DNA of 64,000 nt. It comes from Mya arenaria (taxonomy: Eukaryota; Mollusca; Bivalvia; Myida; Myidae). The position numbers and the translations under genes were made by a program. The notes beneath the pieces were generated by a model. That model was not told the DNA's origin and did not search any database. It saw only the letters and a list, made by a program, of their open reading frames with translations. This document shows positions 33,756 to 45,542 of the stretch, piece after piece. Each line of letters opens with the position of its first letter. Position 1 is the first letter of the stretch. The DNA lies in contig NC_069136.1 of assembly GCF_026914265.1 (NCBI RefSeq), positions 34,247,368-34,311,367 of the forward strand, written 5' to 3'.

Positions 33756-34686
33756 TTAAATAATTAATTTCAAGTTTCTATAAACTCACACACGCTCGTT
33801 GTGAGGATGATTTGTTATGGCAAGTTGTAATACCAAGTTAAATATATAAAACCTTTTCTAATAGCTCGATCAGTTAAAATCCCTGTTAAAACTATATAGC
33901 AATCTATCGACATTTAACATTTAAAATGTTGAGGGCTACGGTCCCAAGGGATGACCCCCTTACGACAAATTCAGGAACCATTCGAGTGCCTTGTATATTT
34001 TTTCATATTTCATTTTATCCGCTCCTACTGCAAAATTTAAAACTTTTTTGATCAAGGTTGTTCCGTAAACGAAGAGAAGTCTGCGTCAGAGCGCGAGAGG
34101 GGCAAGAAAAGAAAAGGTAGGAACCTTTAAACCCAGAATTTATGTTTAAATAAACAGACCCGAAAGTAATTCTTATCACATTGTTGATGACTTACACTCG
34201 AGCTAAGAAAAATAAGTATATAAACTTAAACATAATTTTATCATGCACATTGTGCAAAATTAACCACGTTTTCTTGCTATTTGCATTTAGAGAATAATGG
34301 TAACACATCCGATGTTCATGGACTTCAGACGACATCACACTTATCATGTTTGTCAAAGTTTACATATTTCAGGGTCCCACGAATCTGATGAGGTCCCGAA
34401 GAGATCTCGGTCGGGTGCTCAGGCCGGTCTTTCTTCAGAGAAGGGAAGAGAAAAGGCCACAAGGTATACATAAAGCTGAATGTGTTTTGATTGTAGCTTA
34501 TTGCAAAAAGTGTCAAATAAAAAAAACGCAAATACACACTTGAAGCAAAGGCGCATTAGTATTAATGCGCTTCCAGACGGACCCAGGTCTGGTGTTGAGC
34601 CTGTTCCCACTGACGATGTGCCAGACGGAGTAGAAAAACCTTTGTCTGGCCTTCCAGACGCCAACTTACGAAAACCCAAACGATAA
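33281..34686 (+). CDS. unit 3: four-exon gene of unknown function, about 109 residues
   Basis: Exon 1 is 33281-33323 (MEETSKRGDLSNHT, donor AGTAAGTG, phase 1). Exon 2 is 34057-34116 (CSVNEEKSASERERGKKRK, phases 1/1, donor GGTAGG). Exon 3 is 34373-34463 after ACATATTTCAG (SHESDEVPKRSRSGAQAGLS then SEKGREKAT, phases 1/2, donor GGTATAC). Exon 4 is 34551-34686 after CAAAG (RISINALPDGPRSGVEPVPT, DDVPDGVEKPLSGLPDANLR, KPKR, stop). The phases join without a shift or stop. The product is charged and disordered, rich in Lys/Arg then Pro/Asp, with R-S-G in exons 3 and 4 and no signal peptide or membrane segment. A nuclear or nucleic-acid-binding role is conceivable but unsupported. The exon 4 acceptor has a poor pyrimidine tract, which is the weakest point. 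I do not recognise the family. Confidence 0.5.
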
Positions 34687-34689
34687 TCA

Positions 34690-35070
34690 ATCGAAATCGT
34701 TTTGTTCCTTTGGTGAAGTATTTGAATAAGGTGAAACCACATCATATGAATTTGCTGAAAATAATTGTGAATACTGCTATGTCAGACATTCGTTAGATGC
34801 AATAATTTGTGTGGAAAATACAAATTGAACTAACAAAAAACGGCTAAATCTTGCTGACAGCCTAATGGCAGAGCTTGTATTAAGATATGATTGTTAAATA
34901 ACATTGAACAAAATAATGAAATAATATCAACAGATCTGAAGAGCTGATCAACTCTTATTCAAATAAGTGTTGATGTCGTTTTGAAAGGGAAATAAATAAA
35001 TTTTCAAATATGTTGTCAGACTATATATTATAAATAGCATTTTTCGAACTTAAACTAATCTTATAATTAA
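34690..35070. other. no feature seen
   Basis: AT-rich spacer. Confidence 0.5.
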
Positions 35071-35328
35071 CCATGCCCCAATTTCTCGAAACTTCTTAAG
35101 TCCCTTATAACAGGATTAAGCTAAACTCACTATTTTTGTAATTCTATAATATACGTTATATTTACTTCTTTAAAAGTTTTTATAAATTATATAAGAAAAT
35201 TCTGTATGCTTATTGGTAGAAACCATTTTTTCATTTATCAAAATCATTATTAGTATGTATTTTGGCTAATTGAAATAAGCAACTTAAGCCTGTTCAGCTT
35301 AAGAAGTTTCGAGAAATTGGGGCCATGT
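35071..35328. mobile_element. MITE with TIR CCCCAATTTCTCGAAACTTC
   Basis: CCCCAATTTCTCGAAACTTC followed by TTAAG on the left is mirrored exactly on the right by CTTAAGAAGTTTCGAGAAAT plus TGGGG. The inner region has a further inverted pair (ACAGGATTAAGCTAA / TTAAGCCTGTTCAGCTTAAG). About 255 bp, non-coding. No clear target duplication is seen. Confidence 0.85.
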
Positions 35329-35382
35329 GATTAAGATAAATCACACACTAAGACGCAGATCATGATTTAAATAAATCACACC

Positions 35383-35793
35383 CTAAAACATGATTAATGT
35401 TACCTGAGACGCACATTTAGACATCAAGATTTTTTTTTGGTGTGGAAGGAAGGATTTATTCTTACTTAACAACATTTTAAACATAACCGTTTCCAGCCAT
35501 TTCCTATAAAAATTCAATATACCAACAGCCCAAAGGTTAATCAACGATGAACTAGAAATGTTGTTTTCAAAGCGCCGCCTTCGAAAACCAATGTCTTTCC
35601 TTGAACTGGAGCTTATTTGAAGCGAGAGTTTAACTGAAGGAAGGGGTAAAATAGCTTGTACATTAAATTTCTTCAAGTATTTTTGAGTAAGTCTGGACAA
35701 ATGCATTATACAAAACAAACAAGGGGAGATCACTTTGTAAATATGAGTCCCAAAGTTATAAATCTTGTAAGGTGCAAAACTTTCCATCACCAC
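35383..35793 (-). other. 136-codon open frame, unknown, doubtful
   Basis: An ATG-started frame containing KYLKKFNVQAILPLPSVKLS and SLINLWAVGILNFYRKWLET. It is longer than most chance frames here and not made of repeats. However, the composition matches the AT-rich background, no domain is recognised and there are no flanking signals. It could be a degenerate mobile-element fragment. Confidence 0.15.
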
Positions 35794-36047
35794 CTATGCA
35801 TAATATAAGTTTTACTTAATTCGAACTCCTTTGAGTAATCTTTTAAGTAAGTGTCTTGAAAAAGGATGACTTATGAGAAACAAACAATGCTAGTTAGTTC
35901 TGCAATTAAGTGCACCCAGAGTTTTTCTTGCAGATTGAACAACATCACATAGCTATCTGTCTTTGTTCCATATTTCAATAAATTCCTTATTGTATTTTTT
36001 TATAAATGAACATTTAAATATTCTGAAGGAAAATGCCCCGGAGTTAT

Positions 36048-36132
36048 GATTAGAAGAAGAAGAAGAAGAAGAAGAAGAAGAAGAAGAAGAAGAAGAAGAA
36101 GAAGAAGAAGAAGAAGAAGAAGAAGAAGAAAG
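36048..36132. repeat. (GAA)n microsatellite
   Basis: Near-perfect AGA/GAA run followed by an A/G-rich tail to about 36175. It produces poly-Phe and poly-Leu minus-strand frames that are not genes. Confidence 0.95.
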
Positions 36133-36239
36133 GAAAAGAAGAAAGGAAAATAAGAAAGGAGAAAAATAACAAGAATAATGCCATATACAGTGTTCCCCCT
36201 TTTAGTCGAAGGGGAGACATAATTAACATAGCATAAGAA

Positions 36240-36668
36240 AGTAACTTTGAGCATGTTCTGACCAAACATGTGTTGCAAGTATATTAAAACTTAATGTAGC
36301 TTTTAAAATGTTCGACTAATGCTGCCGGTATTGCAAGTATTGTGAAACTTAGTGTATATTTAAACTTGTTCTGACCAATATGCTCATGTTGGAATTATAT
36401 TAAAGGCTAAGGTAGTTTTGAACATGTTCTGACCAAACATGCCCGTGTTGCAAGTATATCAATACTTAATGTAGCTCATAACACGTTCTGACCGAACTTG
36501 TCCGAGTTGCAAGTATATTCCAAGTTAATGTAGCCTTAAACATGTTCTGACCAAACATGTCCGTGTTGCAAGTAAATTAAAGGCTAAGGTAGGTTTGAAC
36601 GTGTTCTGACTAAACATGCCCGTGTTGCAGGTATATTAAAGGCTAATGTAGCTTTGAACATGTTCTCA
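36240..36668. repeat. 59-bp tandem repeat, about 7 units
   Basis: Units begin GAACATGTTCTGACCAAACA, followed by TGCCCGTGTTGCAAGTATAT and TAAAGGCTAATGTAGCTTT. GAACATGTTC is itself a near-palindrome. Confidence 0.9.
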
Positions 36669-36679
36669 TTAATCCTCAT

Positions 36680-39084
36680 CGAAATATAGGATAGAAGTAG
36701 ATACTGATGTGCCAAACGACTTCAGTGTACTGTAATATAAGATGCAGTGCAATGCAAAAATTATGTCTGTAAGTCCCTTGATTGCTTGTCAGTGCCCGCA
36801 CATTTCAGTTACACATAGACCCCTTATAGGCCGAAAATCTAAGGCCAAATTCTTGACCATGTCTTTAATTATAATATCATTTGCAAAGAAATTGTGTGGT
36901 TTGTCCGTATGCGTATACAAGAATGCAAAAAAAACAAATGAAACTTGTGAATACATCATTATACTGGTGAAACTTATTAATCTTCGGATGTTTAATTTTC
37001 CTGCATTACTTTTTAAAAGCAATTTCGTAAAACTGTTTGTGATTTAATTTTTAAGTGTTTTAATCAAGAAAACTGCATAGTTGTTTCTGTTCATATTGCA
37101 TTGCATTCATTTCTTGACCGATAAAAGAAAGTATTTTGACCCACATATATTCACGAACCCGGTCATTATTCTTTTGAAAAAGTGACTCCATTTCAGTAAA
37201 ATATTGACTACATCTTGACAATAATGACTCCTTACGTGTCTATAGATTAGTGACCCCAACCAAACAGAAACGAGTGTATTATATTGTAGTAAAATATATA
37301 TTTGATCTACAGTTTTGGGGTTTTAAAGGCTTGTGCTCCTAATTGTTAGTACTACAGCTGGTGCTGCTGCAGCTACTACGTCTTTAGTGCTGCTGCTACT
37401 ATTTCTTTGGTGCTGCTTCTGCTGCTTATCTTGCGATGGTAGTTCTATATAAAGGGATTTAATTTTCATCAGCGTGATGACCCTACATTTATTATATTAT
37501 AATGATGAAGCCACGAAGTAAAATGAACCCTTAGGCCTTTTTTATTTAATTATATGTTTTACGAACGGCGAGTTGTAAAGTGTCGTAGGAGGAGGAAATA
37601 AAAATAAAAATAAAATTACATTTCTGGTCGGGAAAAAACACACAGAAAAGCAAAAGCTATGATGTATCCTCTATGATTTTCTATTTTGAAGTCAAGTCAA
37701 TATGTAAGTGTGTGCACATTTGTTTTTGTTTTATCTGACAAGTTCACTTCATATTTTCATTAATCACTCTTTATGATTGTAAATGCATGTTATAGTAGAC
37801 AAGTGACATAAAAAATCAACTATTTTCGGTAAATTTATTTGCCATTTAGAGTTTTAGGAATCGGCCATCACTCCACTGTGTTGTCTTGGCTGCAAATTGT
37901 CTGATACCAATTCACCAACCATGTCATTGTTACAGTTAGCAAAAGAACTTTTGTTTCCCTCTATGCAGCGACTATTTCACCAGGAACTTGTAAATCAACT
38001 GATTATAGCTGTCTGATAAAACAGAAGCTGTCTATCCAACAGTGATTCAAATAATACTTATTGTCCATCACACATTCTGTCCAACATGCAGTTCAAACAA
38101 AACTGGTGGTCCAACCAACACTTCCGGTCCAACCATTTATAGTTGTTCAACCAACACGTATGGTCCATCCAATAAAGCGGTCTAGTAAGCAATAGATGCC
38201 CAACCAACAATAGTGTTTCAACAGGCATTAGCTTACATCATGTTGCTACCAATCTAGCAGCCCATCCGATTGTAGTGATGTTCTTCATTGAAAGTAATGA
38301 TCTCAGTAGATAACATCAGCATATTTGAATCATATCTGTAAAGAAAGGAATGGATCATTAAAAGTATATTTTTATAAAAAAAATAAGTTACTCTCAGACT
38401 TTTTTTATGGATGGGTTTTTAGACAATCTGGACCCCGATTTAATTCCAGGCCTGGGTGTATGTGACTAGTCCAGTGGCCATCATAATGTTTAAACATAAC
38501 TAACTAGTAACAAATCATTCAGAAGCTGAGAACACTACAAAGGTGACAGCATAGCATAATTACTCCAAATAATTTTTTATTACATATTTATAAAACACAC
38601 AGAGCAGTATAAATATCATAATTTATTTTTATGATGATCTATATATATATTCATTCATAAGACTATTACATAGTTATACTGTACCTGGTAATGTACATAC
38701 AGATTCCTCATTATAGAATATGACTGACAGATAGTAAAACAGACTAATTTATTTGTGTTTATTTTCAAAACAAATGTTTTAGAATAGATGAGAATTATTT
38801 GTTCTTAATAATACATCCAATAAGAAAAGTAACCGCAGTTTTTTTCTGAACCATCTACCCCACCCACCAGAACTAAACTGTCCAGGTAAACAGTCAAGCG
38901 ATTTATAGCTCATGGCATTCAAATTATATCACAATAATGTAATATAAACTCATTTAAATGACAAATCTAATAAAAATAAATAAATAATAACAACCTGGAC
39001 CGATAATTAGTCCATATTTATCGCTGTTATATACTTCGTTATAATCCGGAAATAAACCGGAAGTCACCCTGCCGCAAAGGATCA
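36680..39084. other. mostly featureless; low-complexity patches
   Basis: A CTG/CTA-rich patch lies at 37355-37425. A degenerate run of GGTCCAACCAACACTTCC-like pieces lies at 38020-38290. A 101-codon frame at 36742-37047 has background composition and no recognised domain. Nothing else is seen. Confidence 0.4.
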
Positions 39085-39335
39085 GGGTGAGCTAAAACCC
39101 GGTACCAGGTATCGATATCGAGAAAAGCCATTATCACAGTTAATGTTACCAGATTATGTTGATTCCGTGTTATTTAAAGTATGCATTGGCTGTCAACAAG
39201 CAATTTATAACGGACCGTGGATACTTGGATTTATCATCTGATAATAACCCTGATATCGACATAATCCGGTATTAGAAAGTGATACCGGATACGGGGGATA
39301 CCAGGTACCGGATACCGGGTTTTTAACACCAGCCT
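39085..39335. mobile_element. MITE with ACCCGGTACCAGGTATC-like ends
   Basis: AAAACCCGGTACCAGGTATC on the left pairs imperfectly with GATACCAGGTACCGGATACC then GGGTTTTTAAC on the right. The interior repeats GATATCGA and TACCGGATAC pieces. Non-coding. The superfamily is unassigned. Confidence 0.6.
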
Positions 39336-39339
39336 GCAA

Positions 39340-39912
39340 ATCCGATGAATGTTTTTCATAGGCTTAAACTTTTTCAGAAGTGTTTACACCAATATTTTTA
39401 CAACTATTGCGATGTCCTCTGCTTTAAATAATTTACCGCGATAAAGTTTCATCGGCGGAAATAAAAAAAACCGAAATCACAATTTTATTTTTATTTCCAA
39501 AATGAGTTGTTTTGAGCGGCGGTGTTCGTAAAACATAGAATCAAATAAAAAAGGCCTGACGAAGAGTTTTGACATCGAAAGAACAACTGCCCGCAATTAG
39601 TTTACTTTGTGTACAGTGGTGGTAATACTATCACCCGGAAAACGATGAAAAGTATGAACCGGGGGTCACCTTCTCTACTAAAGAATAATGACCGGGGGGT
39701 CGTGATTCTAAGGTGTCAAAATACATCCTTACACCGTCCAAATCCTGACAGCCTCTTATACAACAACACCGTCATCAAATTGTTAAAGCAAACAACAAAA
39801 TCGAAGTTAAACGGGTTATGTAAATATTTAGATGTTGCGGAAAATATAGACCGTTAAATTTGCACATGATGAATACAAACTTTAAACATAAGTGAGAGGT
39901 CTAGAGAGCTAA
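39340..39912. other. spacer with an 82-codon frame of unknown meaning
   Basis: The plus frame at 39609-39857 (contains SMNRGSPSLLKNNDRGVVIL) has an alternative start and matches nothing recognised. It overlaps a short GGGGGTC-rich patch. Confidence 0.2.
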
Positions 39913-40273
39913 ATAGCTGCACTCTCACAGATTTATCGTTTTTACAACTCTTTTTTTAAGTCTCGGAATGAGCCAATTCTTGCGTAAATATATGCAAACC
40001 AGTAATTAAAGACTGCTGACAAAAGATCAGATCGCAGATTTTCATATTTCTGTTCGAAAATTAATGATTTATGGCTAAAAGCGTTACCATCGGTTCAAGA
40101 AAAATGCATAAAACATCATTTTTGAGCTTAAATATAAAGATCAGCGATCTATTTTTTTTGTCAGCAGTCTTGTTAAACAGGTTTACATGCATTTTCGCAC
40201 AAATATGGCTTGTTCCAAGACAAACAATTTGTAATGTTGTCAAAACGTTTAATCTGTGAGAGTGCAGCTTTAA
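39913..40273. mobile_element. MITE, family 1
   Basis: AGCTGCACTCTCACAGATTT on the left and AATCTGTGAGAGTGCAGCTT on the right form terminal inverted repeats. The interior aligns with 2428-2758 (GCAAACCAGT.AT, CAGATC.CAG.TT, GTTGTCAAAACGTT). Confidence 0.85.
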
Positions 40274-40375
40274 GATATAAGGTTATGATAAGGTGTTTTA
40301 GGGTTCATTTGCCGGCAAACTTGGGTTGGATACGGAACATTGTGCCCCTGTCCGCTAAACATGAAGCTAAAGTTC

Positions 40376-41470
40376 ACAACCACAGGAACACATGATGTGG
40401 TATTTCCTTCGATACAATTGATATCTGGAAGTCAAAGGCACATACACACGACCTCATGATGTGGTACTTCCTTCGATACCATTGATATCTGAAAGTAAAG
40501 GCACATACATACGAACTACTGATGTGGTATTGCCTTTGATACCATTGATATCTGGAAGTAAAGGCACATACACACGAACTAAGAATGTAGTTTTCCTTTG
40601 ATACCATTGATATCTGGAAGTTAAAGGCACATACACACGAACTCATGATGTGGTATTTTCTTCGATATCATTGATATCTGGAAGCAAAGGTACATACACA
40701 CGACCTCATGATGTGGTACTTCCTTTGATCCTATTGATTTATGAAGGTTAAAGGCACATACACACGAGCTCATGATGTGGTACTTCCTTTGATCCTATTG
40801 ATTTATGAAGGTTAAAGGCACATACACACGACCTCATGATATGGTATTTTCTTCGATACCATTGATATCTGGACGTTAAAGGCACATACATACGAACTAA
40901 TGATGTGGTATTTCCTTCGACACCATTGATATCTGGAAGTTTAAAGCACATACACAGGACCTCATGATATGGTATTTTCTTCGATATCATCAATATATGA
41001 TGGTTAAAGGCACATACGCACGACCTCATGATATGGTATTTTCTTCGATATCATCAATATATGATGGTTAAAGGCACATACACAGGACCTCATGATATGG
41101 TATTTTCTTCGATATCATCAATATATGATGGTTAGAGGCACATGCACACGACCTCATGATATGGTATTTTCTTTGATATCATCAATATATGATGGTTAAA
41201 GGCACATACGCACGACCTCATGATATGGTATTTTCTTTGATATCATCAATATATGATGGTTAAAGGCACATACACACGACCTCATGATATGGTATTTTCT
41301 TCGATATCATCAATATATGATGGATAAAGGCACATACACACGACCTCATGATATGGTATTTTCTTCGATATCATCAATATATGATGGTTAGAGGCACATG
41401 CACACAAACTCATGATGATGTTTTTTATTCGATACCATTGATATCTGGAGGTTAAAGGCACATGTTCACG
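40376..41470. repeat. 64-bp minisatellite, about 17 units, two sub-types
   Basis: GGCACAT landmarks at 41009 and 41073 are 64 bp apart. The left part mainly carries GATACCATTGATATCTGGAA, the right part GATATCATCAATATATGATG. The shift from one sub-type to the other marks separate amplifications. The minus strand shows long open frames (CVCAFNFQISM-like) that change frame every unit; they are not genes. Confidence 0.95.
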
Positions 41471-41559
41471 AAAACAAGCGCAAGTAAATATATGGATACA
41501 CATTTGTTTCCCATAAGACCCATACACTGGTTAAGAAGAAGAACATATACCTTTGTTAT

Positions 41560-41784
41560 AAAGTCACTGTGTGAGAGGCCAGAGAACCCACGACCACTTG
41601 CTCACATAGGATGTGCTCTGATTATTCGGGCCGATTACTCGCCTCCCCGACGCACGTTTAAGTAACGTTACCGTGACCTCCGATCTGGAACCCGTCCCCG
41701 AATTTCCAGGATAGAGAACAAGGTCTATAAGATCTCGACAAACCTTGGGTACATATTCAGTCACTGACTCCGTTTGGCGCCAAA
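41560..41784 (-). mobile_element. start of the internal region of an LTR retrotransposon
   Basis: On the minus strand, TTTGGCGCCAAACGGAGTCA follows directly after the LTR end and looks like a primer-binding site (TGGCGCCA type). An open frame of about 66 codons then runs towards 41564. No gag, protease or polymerase motif is present, and the next 1 kb is the 64-bp array, so the element is truncated. Confidence 0.55.
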
Positions 41785-42181
41785 TGTTACCGGGTGTGAA
41801 AAACGTGCACCAATACCGGTGTTCAAACCCGGGACCACCTCGCTGTCAATGCGACTGCAGTACGATTGAGATACGAAGCTGCGTACACACCTTCATAACA
41901 CCTGGATAGGTAACGTTGCCATGACGATCGTAAATGACCGCCTGGAACCGAATTTGTTTCACTTCCGGAAAAGGTGCCTCAATAATTATAATGAAACTAA
42001 CATGTCCTTGAATAATAACCCTTATACGCGCTTTTTCCATTCGGAACTCATCGGCCATTTTCCATCGAAAACAACCTCGGATGTATGACGGTACATCAGT
42101 AGAAGTAGTTTGTAAATTTTGAATAATTGTATTCATTATTTGTAGTGTTTTAACAATTATGTTGTATATCTGAGGTTAACA
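41785..42181 (-). mobile_element. LTR of a gypsy-like retrotransposon, about 397 bp
   Basis: On the minus strand the segment begins TGTTAACC and ends GGTAACA, the expected TG...CA ends, and is followed by a primer-binding-site-like sequence. No partner LTR is seen in the window. Inside, at 41810-41885 (minus), there is a tRNA-like stretch with CGTATCTCAATCG (A-box-like) and GGTTTGAACACC (B-box-like). Confidence 0.55.
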
Positions 42182-42189
42182 TGATTGCA

Positions 42190-43335
42190 AATGAAGGAAT
42201 TATTGCACAAATCATAAGATTCCCAAGGGTAAAGTCATAAACTGTTAAATTAAAATTACTACGCTATATATTTGCACCGTAGTTAAAATGAAAAGGTTCC
42301 TGACATTATAAACCGTCCATATACATTCGAGGTTGTTTTCAATGAAAAACGGCCGAGGCGTTCCAAACGCGCTTTTTCATGTAATGTCCATATCAATCTT
42401 TATCTGACTAACCGCCAACATTGCACGTACCTCACATATTTCATCGAGAATAAATACTTGTCAATAATATGATTTTAATATTTAAATGGGATTGAAACTT
42501 TCGTGTTAGATTTAAAGAATATTTTAACTAACTGCATTCATTAATGAATAACTTTGGAAAACAGCTGATATTTGGGGAAAGGTAAATATCCCATGCAGTG
42601 AGACGGCTTTTTTAAACTGGATATGAGTCATAACCTTTCTAATTGATACGCATAAATTAACTTCCTCTTTATAAGTAAACATGTCAACAATCTTTTTCCT
42701 TATCAATTGTTTTCAATTTCAATTAACAATACAAATGTGTTTGTTTTAGCTCGTATATAAAGTTGTTATTTGAGTTAAAATATTATTATTAAAAATACAT
42801 ATATCGGAAAGCCATGGCCTCTCATTAATATGAAAACTAAAAACACCCAAAATTACATTTATTTTCTGGATTTAAAAGAACTCACACTTTTTAGTTCAGT
42901 TTATTTATTTCATATTCTATTCGATTATCAGAACATCTGGTTTTTAGTTTCCTTTACAGGCGCATGTGTTTAATTCATATCATGTTTAACACATTATTTA
43001 GGTTCAGATAAAAAATATAAGCCTTTTTAAATGTTTTTTAATTGATAGCTACGTGCCCATATATTCCACAGTTAAAGTAACGCCAAAATGATATTTTATT
43101 TATCTGTACCTAAATCATATGCATTTTCTTTTGTTTTAATTATAAAATTCAAGTAAGTTAAATACAATAATACAATAATACATTAAAACGTATATATATA
43201 TATATGAGAATATCGTAAGAGGACATCCAATGTTAATTATTAAATTAAAACGTTTACATACAGGCATTGATGGTATCGTAAAAAAGATTCATTCAACGTC
43301 CTGAAATAATAAACAAGGCGTTTTTAATTGTATAT
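42190..43335. other. no feature seen
   Basis: AT-rich. A short (TA)n run lies at 43192-43204. Confidence 0.5.
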
Positions 43336-43340
43336 ACCAG

Positions 43341-43417
<77 letters not shown>
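43341..43417. repeat. (CAT)n microsatellite
   Basis: Pure trinucleotide run, followed by CAC- and CAG-rich imperfect repeats to about 43600. In the matching position of copy 0 there is an ATC repeat. Confidence 0.95.
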
Positions 43418-43419
<2 letters not shown>

Positions 43420-43599
43420 CCACCACCAGCACCACCAAAATCTTCGTCATCATCATCTTTAACAACAACACCACCACAACTACTTCGAACACCAGCTTTA
43501 TCGCCATCAGCAGCAGTAGCGGCTTCATCATCGTTAATCATCATAACCATCATCATTTTCTGTAGCAGCACCACCTCCACTATCACCACTATCACCACC

Positions 43600-43875
43600 A
43601 CCAATTGAGACGCAGCTTTCTTTAATCGCAACACAAGGAAACAACTCAAATAATATTTACATATTTCTATTTCAATAACTTCAGTATCAACCAAAGCAAA
43701 CATACATCTCAATATTCATAGGTAAACTAAAGCAATCAATATTCATCTCACAAGCAAACATGTAAAAAAGAGTGACGATATTTCAAACAAACATCCTTTT
43801 TACACTAGAGCAAGGAATGATAAAATCGTGAAGCATGAATAACCTTACTGGCGGAAAACATGACAGGATTGGAAT
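43600..43875. repeat. block B, distal flank
   Basis: AATTGAGACGCAGCTTTCTT, TAATCGCAACACAAGGAAAC, AAACAAACATCCTTTTTACA and GCAAGGAATGATAAAATCGT match blocks 0 and A in order and spacing. Confidence 0.8.
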
Positions 43876-45180
43876 TCAGGGGTAAAATCAGGAGCTCAAC
43901 ATGAGTGAAATCAGGAACTTAACAGGAGTGAAATCAGGAGCTCAACATGAGTGAAATCAGGAGCATAACATGACTGAAATCAGGAGCTTAACATGAGTGA
44001 AATCAGGAGCTTAACATGAGTGAAATCAGGAGCTTAACAGGAGTGAAATCAGGAGGTTAACAGGAGTGAAATCAGGAGGTTAACAGGAGTGAAATCAGGA
44101 GCTTAATAGGGGTAAAATCAGGAGGTTAACAGGAGTGAAATCAGGAGCTTAACAGGGATAAAATCAGGAGGTTAATAGGAGTGAAATCAGGAGCTTAATA
44201 GGAGTAAAATCAGGAGCTTAACATGAGTGAAATCAGGAGCTTAACATGAGTGAAATCAGGAGCTTAACAGGAGTGAAATCAGGAGGTTAACAGGAGTGAA
44301 TTCAGGAGCTTAACATGAGTGAAATCAGGAGCTTAACAGGAGTGAAATCAGGAGGCTACCAGGAGTGAAATCAGGAAGTTAACAGGAGGGAAATCAGGAG
44401 CTTAACAGGGGTAAAATCAGGAGGTTAACAGGAGTGAAATCAGGAGCTTAACAGGAGTAAAATCAGGAGGTTAACAGTAGTGAAATCAGAAGCTTAACAG
44501 GCGTAAAATCAGAAGCATAACATGAGTGAAATCAGGAGCTTAACAGGAGTGAAATCAGGAGGTTAACAGGAGTGAAATCAGGAGCTTAACATGGGTGAAA
44601 TCAGGAGGCTACCAGGAGTGAAATCAGGAAGTTAACAGGAGGGAAATCAGGAGCTTAACAGGGGTAAAATCAGGAGGTTAACAGGAGTGAAATCAGGAGC
44701 TTAACAGGAGTAAAATCAGGAGGTTAACAGTAGTGAAATCAGGAGCTTAACAGGCGTAAAATCAGGAGCTTAACATGAGTGAAATCAGGAGCTTAACAGG
44801 AGTGAAATCAGGAGCTTAACAAGGGTAAAATCAGGAGCTTAACAGGAGTGAAATCAGGAGGTTAACAGGAGTGAAATCAGGAGGTTTACACGAGGTAATC
44901 AGGAGCTAAACAGGGATAAAATCAGGAGCTTAACATGAGTGAAATCAGGAGCTTAACATGAGTGAAATCAAGAGGTTAACAGGAGTGAAATCACGAGCTT
45001 AACATGAGTGAAATCAGGAGCTTAACAGGAGTGAAATCAGGAGCTAAACAGGAGAGAGATCAGGAGTTTATCAGGATTAATATCAGGAGCTTATCAGGAT
45101 TAAAATCAGAGCTTAATAGGAGTAAAATCAGGAGCTTATTTGGATTAAAATAAGGACCATATCAAGAGTGGAATCAGGAG
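43876..45180. repeat. 23-bp minisatellite, about 56 copies (block B)
   Basis: Consensus AGGAGTGAAATCAGGAGCTT plus AAC. Variants are CATGAGTG, CAGGGGTAA, GAGGTTAAC and GAGCTTATC. Multi-unit segments recur (for example the CTACCAGGAGTGAAATCAGG stretch at about 44350 and 44611), so amplification acted on groups of units. The same repeat has 1-3 units in blocks 0 and A and about a dozen in block C. Confidence 0.95.
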
Positions 45181-45542
45181 CAAATAGTTTAAAAATATAT
45201 AATTTATATAGGCTTAGGATATTTCACTGTGCAAAATTGCTAAATGAACAATATAAAAGATGTTCTCCGACATATCAGTTTATTATTTAAATGATAACGT
45301 TGAATTAAGCTATAAGTAATGCTATAAGTTTCATCATCTTTCAATCAATTATATTTAGAAACATATTTATCTAATAAACATATCAATACAAGACAAATAA
45401 TGGTCGTTGTTTCAAAAATACATTGTATAACTACAAGAATCTTATTCACAAACTGTTTACATAGAATGTTCAAACATAAATTTATATTATTTTACTTTCA
45501 TAATAAATTATACAAAACGCTGGTATCTTGACAAATAAACTT
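45181..45542. repeat. block B, proximal 3' flank
   Basis: GGCTTAGGATATTTCACTGT and TAAAAGATGTTCTCCGACAT match A and C. Relative to them, about 280 bp between CTATAAGTAATGC and TTTCATCATCTTTCAATC is deleted, removing the CCATGGTGATTGA region. Confidence 0.7.

Noticed and set aside
36000-36278. Poly-Leu/Phe minus-strand frames
   Set aside because: Produced by the GAA microsatellite.
40374-41527. Cys/Phe/Tyr-rich minus-strand frames resembling a repeated protein motif
   Set aside because: The 64-bp period shifts the frame each unit, so no single protein is maintained.
43289-43712. Asp-rich minus-strand frames
   Set aside because: Produced by the CAT microsatellite and the adjoining trinucleotide-rich stretch.
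43800-45180. Purine-rich AGGAG repeats as ribosome binding sites
   Set aside because: Part of the 23-bp array; the organism is eukaryotic and no reading frames follow.
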